A DNA stretch of 64,000 nt, taken from contig NZ_AP018165.1 in the NCBI RefSeq assembly GCF_002356335.1, positions 1,178,001 to 1,242,000 on the forward strand. The letters are read 5' to 3'. The position numbers and the translations under genes are program-made. The notes below the pieces were generated by a model. The model saw only the letters and a program-made list of their open reading frames with translations. It was not told where the DNA came from and did not search any database. The number at the start of each line of letters is the position of its first letter. Within the stretch, counting starts at the first letter, position 1. Origin of the DNA: [Mycobacterium] stephanolepidis (GTDB lineage: Bacteria > Actinomycetota > Actinomycetes > Mycobacteriales > Mycobacteriaceae). Of the stretch, positions 1 through 7,957 are shown piece after piece.

Positions 1-305
1 GTATAGAACTGCTCCAGCGGTTCATACAGCGTGTTGCCGTAGATCAGCGATCCACCGCCCACACCCACCGCGCTGGCGATGAAGGTCTTGCCCAGCACGG
101 TAAGTCGCTGCGGTCCGAAGCACCCGAGCGCGGGTGCCCACATCGCCTTGCGAACGTGCCAGTTATTCGGGGGAAAATCCTCGCGTTTCCAGCGTTTTCC
201 CATATCTAGTATGCCGACTCGGTAGCCCTTTTCGGTGAGGCGGAGGGCCGCAACGCTCCCACCGAAACCGGACCCGATGACGACTACGTCGTAGTCATAG
301 TCCAT
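1..305 (-). CDS. choD: GMC-family oxidoreductase, probable cholesterol oxidase (N-terminal part)
   Basis: Partial gene: the ATG is at 305 and the coding sequence runs off the left edge after about 101 residues. The N-terminus reads as a Rossmann FAD-binding fold with a GSGFGGSVAALR dinucleotide motif near residues 12-23, then SAVGVGGGSLIYGN, which fits FAD-contacting segments of GMC oxidases. In mycobacteria this exact arrangement belongs to ChoD-type cholesterol oxidases, which oxidise 3-beta-hydroxysterols. Family assignment is firm; ChoD rather than another GMC sterol or alcohol oxidase is inferred because the substrate region is outside the window. It could share a transcript with the NTF2-like gene upstream of it at 347-745. 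Confidence 0.75.
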   Translation of the reverse strand, partial: MDYDYDVVVIGSGFGGSVAALRLTEKGYRVGILDMGKRWKREDFPPNNWHVRKAMWAPALGCFGPQRLTVLGKTFIASAVGVGGGSLIYGNTLYEPLEQFY

Positions 306-346
306 GGCGGTCAACCTACTGGTTGGTCGTGAGCTGTGGGGTGAAA

Positions 347-745
347 TCAGGCTTGCGCTTGGGCTAATGCGGCGCGCATCTTCTCGTGCAGCAGATTGAT
401 GGCCTGCAACGGACGGATCATAACCTTGAACTCCACGATCTTTCCGGCATCGTCGCAGGTGATGATGTCGATTCCGTTGATGTATTTGCCGTCCACGGTG
501 GCCTCGAACTCGAGCGCAGCGGTGTTCCCGTCCAGGATTTCCTTGGTGTAGTGGAAGTTGTTATCCGGTCCGGCAAGGGTGGCGAAGGCTGCCAACAAGT
601 ACATGGCGGTGATCTGCTTACCCTGCTGCGGGGTGAACACCACGGGGGAGTAGAAGGCCGCGTCCTCGGCCAGCAGGTCGTTGAGCGCTTCCGGGTTCGC
701 GCCGGAGATGATGCCGTGCCAGGTTTCAACCACGTCGTTGATCAT
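347..745 (-). CDS. SnoaL/NTF2-like protein, possible ketosteroid-isomerase fold
   Basis: 132 residues, the usual size of a single-domain NTF2-like cone (SnoaL or delta-5-3-ketosteroid isomerase fold). The pattern MINDVVETWHGIISG, then LLAEDAAFYSPVV, and a C-terminal FKVMIRPLQAINLLHEKM is typical of mycobacterial nuclear-transport-factor-2 family proteins. It lies 41 nt upstream of the ChoD-like gene on the same strand, so a role in steroid or lipid turnover is plausible but inferred. No catalytic Asp/Tyr set of true ketosteroid isomerases can be assigned with confidence. Members of this fold may be enzymes or simple ligand binders. Confidence 0.75.
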   Translation of the reverse strand: MINDVVETWHGIISGANPEALNDLLAEDAAFYSPVVFTPQQGKQITAMYLLAAFATLAGPDNNFHYTKEILDGNTAALEFEATVDGKYINGIDIITCDDAGKIVEFKVMIRPLQAINLLHEKMRAALAQAQA

Positions 746-785
746 GCGGCGAATATACCATTCGGTCTACTTCGCGCAAGCTGAT

Positions 786-1718
786 CTACAGCTTGCGCAG
801 GCGCAGCCGGTTGATCGAGTGGTCGGCGTCTTTGCGTAGCACCAGCGTCGCCCGTGGCCGGGTCGGCAGGATGTTCTCCAGCAGGTTCGGCAAGTTGATC
901 GAGTGCCAAATCTCCTGTGCGGCAAGGGTTGCCTGCTTATCGGACAGCTTGGCGTAATGGTGGAAATGCGAGGACGGATTTGCGAACGACGTGGAGCGCA
1001 TCGCCAGGAACCGGGAGATGTACCACTGTTCGATGTCTTCGATGCGGGCGTCCACGTAGATCGAGAAATCGAACAGATCCGAGACCATCAGCGTCGGGCC
1101 GGTCTGCAATACGTTCAGGCCCTCGAGAATCAAGATATCGGGTTGTTCCACAACGTGTTTCTCGTTTTTGATGATGTCGTACAGCAGGTGCGAGTACACC
1201 GGGGCGGTGACCTCATGGGCCCCCGATTTGACCTCGGTCACGAATCGCAGCAGTCCGCGCCTGTTGTAGCTCTCGGGAAAGCCCTTGCGGTGCATGATGT
1301 TCCGCCGGGACAGTTCGGCATTGGGGTAGAGGAATCCGTCGGTGGTCACCAGGTCCACGCGGGGATGGTGGTCCCATCGTGCCAGCAGCGCCTGCAGCAC
1401 GCGGGCCGTCGTCGACTTGCCGACCGCGACGCTGCCGGCCACCCCGATGACGAAGGGGACCAGACGGTCCGGATGCTGATCGCCGAGGAAGGTCGCGGTC
1501 GCGGCGAAGAGACGCTGCCGGGCGGCCACCTGGAGATGGATGAGACGAGCCAGCGGCAGATAGACCTCGGCGACCTCGATCAGGTCGATCTGTTCACCCA
1601 GGCCGCGCAGGCCGAAGAGCTCTTCTTCGGTGAGGACCAGCGGCGTGGATTTGCGCAGCGCGCGCCACTGTTTCCGGTCGAACTCCACATAGGGGCTCGG
1701 CTCGCTCAGCCGCGGCAT
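786..1718 (-). CDS. coaA: Pantothenate kinase, type I
   Basis: Phosphorylates pantothenate with ATP, the first committed step of coenzyme A synthesis, in the cytoplasm. The open frame extends upstream, but the ATG at 1718 gives [13 protein letters not shown] and 310 residues, close to the 312 of M. tuberculosis CoaA; the longer frame would run into the divergent gene. The P-loop [12 protein letters not shown] is at residues 92-103, and the central region with [13 protein letters not shown] and the SHLLYDI segment are bacterial type I PanK signatures. It is divergent from the DUF885 gene with 85 nt between starts. Position upstream of glyA matches Rv1092c. Confidence 0.95.
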   Translation of the reverse strand: MPRLSEPSPYVEFDRKQWRALRKSTPLVLTEEELFGLRGLGEQIDLIEVAEVYLPLARLIHLQVAARQRLFAATATFLGDQHPDRLVPFVIGVAGSVAVGKSTTARVLQALLARWDHHPRVDLVTTDGFLYPNAELSRRNIMHRKGFPESYNRRGLLRFVTEVKSGAHEVTAPVYSHLLYDIIKNEKHVVEQPDILILEGLNVLQTGPTLMVSDLFDFSIYVDARIEDIEQWYISRFLAMRSTSFANPSSHFHHYAKLSDKQATLAAQEIWHSINLPNLLENILPTRPRATLVLRKDADHSINRLRLRKL

Positions 1719-1803
1719 GGATGAGCCGCTCGCGCGCAGACCGACGACATAGGCGCAAGTCTTGCAGGAACCATTCGTGAACGCGGCACTAGGGTTGTGT
1801 GAC

Positions 1804-3012
1804 ATGGGCGATAGCGGCCGGTCGGAGAACAGCCTCGTCGACGAATACTTGCTGCTCGGGCTGCGATTTGACCGTATCGAGAGTGGATACGTGGACTCCT
1901 TCACCGGTGATCCCACGCTGCGGCAGCGTGTCGAGAACGAGCCCACCCCCGATCCGGCAGAGCTGGCCCGCCAGGCTGTGGCCCTGCGGGCTGAGCTGGC
2001 CGCGAGTGACCTCGATGCCGCGCGCAAGGCCTTCATCGATACGCACTTGAAGGCGCTGGCCTGCGCCGGCCGCAAGTTCGCGGGCGAGAACATCGGATTT
2101 GTCGACGAGGTGCATGACTACTTCGACGTGCGCATCGCGAAGGGCGACGAAGAGCGCTACCGGGAATCACATGAGGCGCTGGAAAGCGTTCTGCCGGAGG
2201 GGGGTTCGCTGCTGGAGCGGAAAACCGCCTACGACCGGTCCCAGGAAATCGACCCGAACCGCCTGCAGGAATGCGTGGACGCCTTCTCCAGTGCGCTACG
2301 CGACCGAGTGCGCGCGGAGTTTCCGCTGCCCGACACCGAGACGATCACCTACGAAATAGTCAGCGACAAACCCTGGTCGGGGTTCAACTATTACGAGGGC
2401 AACTACCGCTCGACGGTCGCCATCAACTCCGATCTCAAGCAATATCTGAACAACGTGCCCGCCCTGATCGCCCACGAGTCCTACCCCGGGCACCACACCG
2501 AGCACTGCCGCAAGGAGGCGGGCCTGGTGCACCTGGGGGACCAGCAGGAGCAGACCATCTTCCTGGTGAACACACCGCAGTGCCTGATGGCAGAGGGGCT
2601 CGCCGACCTCGCCCTGTACGCCGCCATCGGCGAGGACTGGGGGCTGTGGGCGCAGGAGATCTACGCCGATCTCGGGCTGCGTTTCGACGGCGAACAGGCT
2701 CAGGCCGTCGGGCGGGCGCGGGCCGGACTGATCAACGTCCGCCAAGACGCGGCCCTGATGCTGCATGACGAGCACCGTGACGTCGAGGACGTCATCGCAT
2801 TCCTGAAACGCTGGCTGCTGGTCTCCGACGAACGTGCCCGGCACATGCTCAAATTCCTGTCCTCGCCGTTGTGGCGGGCGTACATCTCCACCTACGTCGA
2901 GGGCTATCAATTGTTGAAGGGGTGGCTGGACCGTCGCCCCCCGGAACAGTCCCTCACGACCCGCTTCGGGCGGCTGCTCGACGAGCCCCTGGTGGCGTCC
3001 ACGCTGACATAG
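1804..3012 (+). CDS. DUF885 family protein, putative zinc peptidase
   Basis: 402 residues. The segment [15 protein letters not shown] (starting at residue 224) is the HExxPGHH signature of DUF885 proteins and suggests a gluzincin-like metal site; a later EGLADLALY supplies the expected Glu-rich helix. No signal peptide, so it is probably cytoplasmic. The ATG at 1804 is favoured because a TAGGGT -10-like hexamer ends 8 nt before it, consistent with a leaderless or near-leaderless transcript. It is divergent from coaA and 21 nt upstream of glyA. Peptidase activity is family-based inference; substrate unknown. Confidence 0.7.
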   Translation: MGDSGRSENSLVDEYLLLGLRFDRIESGYVDSFTGDPTLRQRVENEPTPDPAELARQAVALRAELAASDLDAARKAFIDTHLKALACAGRKFAGENIGFVDEVHDYFDVRIAKGDEERYRESHEALESVLPEGGSLLERKTAYDRSQEIDPNRLQECVDAFSSALRDRVRAEFPLPDTETITYEIVSDKPWSGFNYYEGNYRSTVAINSDLKQYLNNVPALIAHESYPGHHTEHCRKEAGLVHLGDQQEQTIFLVNTPQCLMAEGLADLALYAAIGEDWGLWAQEIYADLGLRFDGEQAQAVGRARAGLINVRQDAALMLHDEHRDVEDVIAFLKRWLLVSDERARHMLKFLSSPLWRAYISTYVEGYQLLKGWLDRRPPEQSLTTRFGRLLDEPLVASTLT

Positions 3013-3033
3013 CCGCCGACTAGGCTGATGGCC

Positions 3034-4491
3034 ATGACGACCTCAGCATCCAGTGATATCGCGCAGGGCGCGCAGTACGCCGAGACCGCCAGCGCCGCCT
3101 ACCGATCGGCCCTGGAAGTCATCGCGACCATCGAGCCGCGGATCGCGGATGCGACCCGTAAAGAGCTTGCTGACCAACGCGATTCGCTCAAGCTGATCGC
3201 CAGCGAGAACTACGCCTCGCCGGCCGTGCTGCTGACAATGGGCACCTGGCTGTCGGACAAGTACGCCGAGGGCACCATCGGCCACCGCTTCTACGCCGGT
3301 TGCCAGAACATCGACACCGTCGAGGCGCTGGCGGCCGAGCATGCCCGCGAGCTGTTCGGGGCGCCGTACGCCTACGCGCAGCCGCACTCGGGTATCGATG
3401 CCAACCTCGTCGCCTACTGGGCGATCCTCGCGACACGCGTCGAGGCCCCCGCGCTGGCCGAGAAGGGGGTGCGCAATGTCAACGACCTCTCCGAGACCGA
3501 TTGGGAGGAGCTGCGCCACCAGTACGGCAATCAGCGGCTGATGGGTATGTCACTGGACACCGGCGGCCACCTGACCCACGGCTTCCGCCCGAACATCTCG
3601 GGCAAGATGTTCCACCAGCGCAGCTACGGCACCGACCCGGAGACCGGCCTGCTGGACTACGACGCGCTGGCCGCAGCGGCACGCGAGTTCAAGCCGCTGG
3701 TGCTGGTGGGTGGCTACTCCGCCTACCCGCGTCGGGTGAACTTCGCCAAGCTGCGTGAGATCGCCGACGAGGTGGGCGCCACCCTGTTCGTCGACATGGC
3801 GCACTTCGCCGGCCTGGTCGCCGGAAAGGTGTTCACCGGCGACGAGGACCCCGTGCCGCACGCGCACATCACCACGACCACGACCCACAAGTCGCTGCGC
3901 GGACCCCGCGGCGGCCTGGTGTTGGCCACGGCCGAGTACTCCGATGCCGTCGACAAGGGCTGCCCGATGGTGCTGGGCGGACCGCTCTCGCACGTGATGG
4001 CCGCCAAGGCCGTCGCGCTGGCCGAGGCACGTCAGCCCTCGTTCCAGTCATACGCACAGCGCGTCGCCGACAACGCCAAGTCCCTCGCCGAGGGTTTCCT
4101 GAAGCGGGGCGCACGCCTGGTCACCGGCGGAACCGACAACCACCTGGTGCTGCTCGACGTGCAGTCCTTCGGGCTCACCGGGCGGCAGGCCGAGTCGGCC
4201 CTGCTGGATGCCGGCGTGGTCACCAACCGCAACGCCATCCCGGCCGACCCCAATGGCGCCTGGTACACCAGCGGCATTCGGTTCGGCACCCCGGCGCTCA
4301 CCAGCCGCGGTTTCGACGCCGACGAGTTCGACAAGGTCGCCGAGCTCGTGGTCGACGTACTGTCCAACACCGAGGCCGATGGCACCTCGAAGGCGAAGTA
4401 CACACTTGCCGATGGTGTCGCGGATCGCGTGAAGGCCGCTTCGGCCGAACTGCTGGCCGCCAACCCCCTATATCCGGGCCTCACTCTCTAG
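3034..4491 (+). CDS. glyA: Serine hydroxymethyltransferase, long variant
   Basis: PLP enzyme converting serine and tetrahydrofolate to glycine and methylene-THF. The PLP lysine is Lys286 in [15 protein letters not shown], preceded by the DMAHFAGLV strand. A TAGGCT hexamer at 3021-3026 lies 7 nt before the ATG at 3034, supporting a leaderless start there rather than at 3028. At 485 residues it is about 60 longer than E. coli or M. tuberculosis GlyA: it has a roughly 25-residue N-terminal extension and an insert of about 30 residues after AYWAIL, before the conserved GGHLTHG. That layout resembles the long SHMTs of chlamydiae and some actinobacteria. Gene position equals Rv1093. Confidence 0.93.
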   Translation: MTTSASSDIAQGAQYAETASAAYRSALEVIATIEPRIADATRKELADQRDSLKLIASENYASPAVLLTMGTWLSDKYAEGTIGHRFYAGCQNIDTVEALAAEHARELFGAPYAYAQPHSGIDANLVAYWAILATRVEAPALAEKGVRNVNDLSETDWEELRHQYGNQRLMGMSLDTGGHLTHGFRPNISGKMFHQRSYGTDPETGLLDYDALAAAAREFKPLVLVGGYSAYPRRVNFAKLREIADEVGATLFVDMAHFAGLVAGKVFTGDEDPVPHAHITTTTTHKSLRGPRGGLVLATAEYSDAVDKGCPMVLGGPLSHVMAAKAVALAEARQPSFQSYAQRVADNAKSLAEGFLKRGARLVTGGTDNHLVLLDVQSFGLTGRQAESALLDAGVVTNRNAIPADPNGAWYTSGIRFGTPALTSRGFDADEFDKVAELVVDVLSNTEADGTSKAKYTLADGVADRVKAASAELLAANPLYPGLTL

Positions 4492-4513
4492 GGTCTTTAG
4501 TCACCGCGAGCGG

Positions 4514-4557
4514 ACGCTTAGTACCCGCCCTTACTGGGGTTTTGCGGTACTAAGTGT
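4514..4557. terminator. Inverted repeat between glyA and desA2, possible terminator or attenuator
   Basis: Arms 4514-4525 and 4546-4557 are complementary at 11 of 12 positions (ACGCTTAGTACC and GGTACTAAGTGT), with a 20-nt spacer ending in a T run. It sits 22 nt after the glyA stop and about 60 nt before desA2. A glyA terminator is the simplest reading; an operator for desA2 is also possible. Confidence 0.45.
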
Positions 4558-4618
4558 CTCCGCGCGAAGGGCCGCGCGGCGATTTCCCATTTCTGATTCG
4601 TCCGGTTACCGTTACCGC

Positions 4619-5425
4619 ATGGCACAGAAACCTGTACCCAATGCGTTGACTCTTGAGCTGACGGATGTCGTCGCCGAGAACATCGATCGCCACCGCGACA
4701 CCGCGGAGCTTTGGTACGCCCATGAGCACGTCCCCTACGACGAGGGTGAGAACTTCGCCTTCCTGGGCGGACGCGACTGGGAGCCCTCTGATGTCAAGCT
4801 GCCCAAGGCCGTCGTCGACGCCATCCAGATCCTGCTGATCACCAAGGACAACCTGGCGGGCTACCACCGCGAGATGGTGGAGCATTTCTCGCTGGAGATC
4901 ATCCCGTGGGCCGATTTCATCGGCCGCTGGACCGCCGAGGAGAACCTGCACGCCATCGCGCTGCGCGAGTACCTCGTGGTGACCCGTAACGCCGACCCCA
5001 ACGGCGACGAGGACACCCGGCTGGCTCACGTCATGAAGGGCTACCGGGCCGACTCGTACAACCAGATCGAGACGCTGGTGTTCAACGCGTTCTTCGAGCA
5101 GATGCACGCGGTGTTCGTGCAGAACCTGGCCGCGCAGGCCGACGATGCCGTGCTCAAGGGCCTGCTCGCCAACATCGAGAAGGACGAGCGTCGCCACGAG
5201 CAGATTTACAGCAACATCGTGCTCGAATGCCTTCGTCTTCACCCCGAGGACACCATCGCCGCCATCAAGGCGCGCGCTGCGGAACTGAAGGTCATCGGCG
5301 CCGATATCGACGGTTACGAGGACAAGGTCGCCTCGGTGGCCGACGCCGGAATCATCGATGAGGTCACCGTGCAGGACGTGGTCCGCGAACTCACCGACAA
5401 GTGGGGCGTCACCGAGCGGCTCTGA
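4619..5425 (+). CDS. desA2: Acyl-ACP desaturase DesA2-type
   Basis: 268 residues, member of the plant-type stearoyl-ACP desaturase family (ferritin-like di-iron four-helix bundle). The two iron-ligand motifs are visible: EENLH at residues 107-111 and DERRHEQ starting at residue 189. Together with context (glyA before, phoH2 after) this matches Rv1094 DesA2, a soluble desaturase associated with mycolic acid precursor synthesis. Known DesA2 may have atypical activity, so desaturation itself is inferred. It stands as its own transcription unit after the inverted repeat at 4514-4557. Confidence 0.92.
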   Translation: MAQKPVPNALTLELTDVVAENIDRHRDTAELWYAHEHVPYDEGENFAFLGGRDWEPSDVKLPKAVVDAIQILLITKDNLAGYHREMVEHFSLEIIPWADFIGRWTAEENLHAIALREYLVVTRNADPNGDEDTRLAHVMKGYRADSYNQIETLVFNAFFEQMHAVFVQNLAAQADDAVLKGLLANIEKDERRHEQIYSNIVLECLRLHPEDTIAAIKARAAELKVIGADIDGYEDKVASVADAGIIDEVTVQDVVRELTDKWGVTERL

Positions 5426-5434
5426 TCTTTCGCC

Positions 5435-5490
5435 GAGTGTCGACCTGTCGCGGGGGACACTCGCGTTTTCTGTGTGACAACTCGACACTC
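5435..5490. repeat. Nested inverted repeats after desA2
   Basis: GAGTGTCG (5435-5442) is inverted as CGACACTC (5483-5490), and a second related word, GACACTCGCG, lies at 5456-5465 between them. The cluster begins 10 nt after the desA2 stop. It may be a terminator or a copy of a dispersed intergenic repeat; no T tract follows immediately. Confidence 0.4.
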
Positions 5491-5618
5491 ACGCGAAATG
5501 TGCGTTAACCCGGTGTTAGTCAACACGCTCGATTCGGTGCGCGGCATCTGCGCGTAGGTGCGAGTAGCGTCAAAAGCGATGGCTAGCGACATGCTTTGCT
5601 ATCCGGGAGGTACTGATC

Positions 5619-5810
5619 GTGGCGAAAACGACAGGACCGGCCCCGGTCCTGATGTGGACGGTCTCACGAGGCGTCCACACACGGTACCGACCGCGTCCAC
5701 GACAGATCGCGTGTGGTGCCGCACGGATGTCAGGAGCGCTCGGTGACTGCTTCAATGAACCCTGGGACAATCCGTACCTATGTGCTCGACACCTCGGTGT
5801 TGTTGTCTGA
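5619..5810 (+). CDS. PhoAT-like small ORF overlapping phoH2
   Basis: 63 residues starting at GTG 5619, with a strong Shine-Dalgarno GGGAGGT at 5605-5611. It reads [18 protein letters not shown] and is Arg-rich in the middle. Its 3' end overlaps the start of phoH2 by about 68 nt in another frame. In mycobacteria PhoH2 is known to be expressed from a phoAT-phoH2 operon in which a small upstream ORF overlaps phoH2 and acts as the antitoxin-like partner; position, size and overlap match that arrangement. Identity as PhoAT is inferred from layout, not from a recognised domain. The good ribosome site makes it more likely to be real than most short ORFs. Confidence 0.6.
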   Translation: MAKTTGPAPVLMWTVSRGVHTRYRPRPRQIACGAARMSGALGDCFNEPWDNPYLCARHLGVVV

Positions 5811-7068
5811 CCCTTGGGCCACAAACCGATTCGCCGAACATGAGGTAGTGATCCCGTTGGTGGTGATCAGCGAGCTGGAAGGCAAGCGTCACCATCACGA
5901 GTTGGGTTGGTTCGCCCGCACTGCGTTGCGGATGCTGGATGATCTGCGGTTGGAGTATGGCCGCCTTGATCAGTCCATTCCTGTAGGGAAACAGGGTGGT
6001 TCGCTGCACGTCGAGCTGAATCACACCGACCCCTCGGTGCTGCCCGTGGGCTTCCGCACCGACTCCAACGACTCTCGGATTCTGGCGTGCGCACTCAACC
6101 TCGCCGCCGAGGGCAAGCTGGTTACGTTGGTGAGCAAGGACATCCCGTTGCGTGTCAAGGCCGGTGCGGTGGGCTTGGCCGCCGACGAGTATCGGGCCCA
6201 GGACGTGGTCAACTCGGGCTGGACGGGCATGACCGAACTGGACACCACCGCCGAGGTCATCGACTCGCTCTTCGAGGCAGGCGAGGCCGATCTGGAGGCG
6301 GCACGAGATCTTCCGTGCCACACCGGAGTCCGGCTTCTCGGCGGCACCTCGAGCGCTCTTGGCCGAGTCAACGCGGAGAAGCGGGTGCAGTTGGTGCGCG
6401 GTGACCGCGAGGTCTTCGGATTGCGCGGGCGCTCCGCGGAACAGCGTGTGGCACTGGACATCCTGCTCGATGAGTCGGTAGGCATCGTTTCTCTGGGCGG
6501 CAAGGCGGGCACCGGTAAATCGGCGCTGGCGCTGTGTGCCGGACTGGAAGCGGTGCTGGAGCGTCGCAGTCACCGCAAGGTCGTGGTGTTCCGTCCGCTG
6601 TACGCGGTAGGCGGTCAGGAATTGGGCTATCTGCCGGGCAGCGAGAGCGAGAAGATGGGCCCGTGGGCGCAGGCCGTCTTCGACACCCTCGAAGGTCTGG
6701 CGTCGCCGGCGGTCATCGAAGAAGTGTTGTCGCGCGGCATGCTGGAGGTGCTCCCGCTCACGCACATCCGCGGGCGGTCCCTGCACGACTCCTTTGTGAT
6801 CGTCGATGAGGCGCAGTCTCTGGAACGCAACGTGCTGCTGACGGTGCTGTCGCGGTTGGGCACCGGCTCTCGGGTGGTGCTCACCCACGACGTCGCGCAG
6901 CGTGACAACCTGCGTGTCGGTCGTCACGACGGTGTCGCTGCGGTGATCGAGAAGCTCAAGGGTCATCCGCTGTTCGCGCACGTCACGCTGGTACGCAGCG
7001 AGCGTTCACCGATCGCCGCGCTGGTCACAGAGATGCTGGAGGAGTTCGGCCCCGGGCTCTCTTCCTGA
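5743..7068 (+). CDS. phoH2: PhoH2, PIN-domain ribonuclease fused to PhoH ATPase/helicase
   Basis: About 441 residues. The N-terminal PIN domain begins [14 protein letters not shown] and includes SELEGKR and a [12 protein letters not shown] acidic segment, consistent with a metal-dependent RNase. The C-terminal PhoH domain has Walker [11 protein letters not shown] (near residues 253-262) and Walker B FVIVDEAQ. Known PhoH2 proteins unwind and cleave RNA in a sequence-biased way. GTG 5743 is chosen because AGGAG at 5732-5736 lies 6 nt upstream; ATG 5755 is the alternative with poorer spacing. It overlaps the PhoAT-like ORF and sits where Rv1095 sits. Confidence 0.93.
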   Translation: MTASMNPGTIRTYVLDTSVLLSDPWATNRFAEHEVVIPLVVISELEGKRHHHELGWFARTALRMLDDLRLEYGRLDQSIPVGKQGGSLHVELNHTDPSVLPVGFRTDSNDSRILACALNLAAEGKLVTLVSKDIPLRVKAGAVGLAADEYRAQDVVNSGWTGMTELDTTAEVIDSLFEAGEADLEAARDLPCHTGVRLLGGTSSALGRVNAEKRVQLVRGDREVFGLRGRSAEQRVALDILLDESVGIVSLGGKAGTGKSALALCAGLEAVLERRSHRKVVVFRPLYAVGGQELGYLPGSESEKMGPWAQAVFDTLEGLASPAVIEEVLSRGMLEVLPLTHIRGRSLHDSFVIVDEAQSLERNVLLTVLSRLGTGSRVVLTHDVAQRDNLRVGRHDGVAAVIEKLKGHPLFAHVTLVRSERSPIAALVTEMLEEFGPGLSS

Positions 7069-7090
7069 ACTGACGGTTACGCTGTGGAGC

Positions 7091-7957
7091 GTGCTATCCA
7101 AGCGTGATGTCTTTCGGTGGACGATGGTCGCGGCCGCTGTGGGAAGTTTGATCGCGGCCGCGATCGTCGTCACCGACAAGCAGCGCGCCCTCGCCGAGCC
7201 GGTGGACTGCCAACGCGAGAAGTGTGTGGCGCTGACATTCGATGACGGGCCCAGCCCGTTCACCGACCGGCTGTTGGAGGTCCTGCGAGCCAACGGTGCG
7301 CACTCGACCTTCTTCGAAATAGGCAACAAGGTTCAGCGTGATCCGGCGGGCGCCAAACGTGTGGTGGATGCCGGGATGGAACTCGGCAGTCATACCTGGG
7401 AACACCCCAACATGACGACGATTCCGCCGGAGGCGATCGCGAGCCAGCTGAGTAAGGCCAGTGATGCGATCGAAGCGGCCACGGGCAAGCGCCCCAAGCT
7501 GTTCCGAACCGCCGGTGGCCTGATCAACGAGCAGGTGCTGGCCGAGGCCAAGAAGCAGGGGCTGGCCGATATCAACTGGGATGTCATCCCGTTCGACTGG
7601 GCCAACGACGCGAACACCGATGCCACCCGCGCCATCCTGATGTCACAGATCAAGCCGGGATCTGTGGTGCTCTTCCACGACACCTACTCCAGCACAGTGG
7701 ATCTGGTTGAGCAGTTTCTCCCGGTGCTCAGGGCCAACGGATACCACGCGGTCACCGTCACGAAGCTGCTCGGTCCGCGTGAACCCGGTAGCAGTTACGG
7801 CAGCCGCGATAACGGGCCACCTGTGAACCTGCTGAAAGATATTCCGGAGTCGGAGATTCCGCCGTTGCCGAACACTCCGTCGCCGCTGCCCGCGACGAAC
7901 ATCCCCATCACCGACCTGCCCAACCAGGGTGCGGGTGGACCGGCCGTCGGGCAGTAG
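7091..7957 (+). CDS. Exported polysaccharide deacetylase (NodB domain)
   Basis: 288 residues with an uncleaved or cleaved N-terminal hydrophobic segment (residues 9-28). The NodB catalytic set is complete: TFDDG with Asp51/Asp52 and the metal-binding SHTWEH (His101, His105), followed by FRTAGG and LFHDTYS. This family removes N-acetyl groups from peptidoglycan or other extracellular glycans. It corresponds to Rv1096. The C-terminal 60 residues are Pro-rich and look unstructured. Its TAG stop overlaps the GTG start of the downstream acylase by one base, so the two are translationally coupled. Confidence 0.9.
   Translation: MLSKRDVFRWTMVAAAVGSLIAAAIVVTDKQRALAEPVDCQREKCVALTFDDGPSPFTDRLLEVLRANGAHSTFFEIGNKVQRDPAGAKRVVDAGMELGSHTWEHPNMTTIPPEAIASQLSKASDAIEAATGKRPKLFRTAGGLINEQVLAEAKKQGLADINWDVIPFDWANDANTDATRAILMSQIKPGSVVLFHDTYSSTVDLVEQFLPVLRANGYHAVTVTKLLGPREPGSSYGSRDNGPPVNLLKDIPESEIPPLPNTPSPLPATNIPITDLPNQGAGGPAVGQ

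Noticed and set aside
5752..6981. Minus-strand frame of 409 codons
   Set aside because: Lies fully opposite phoH2, which has clear Walker motifs.
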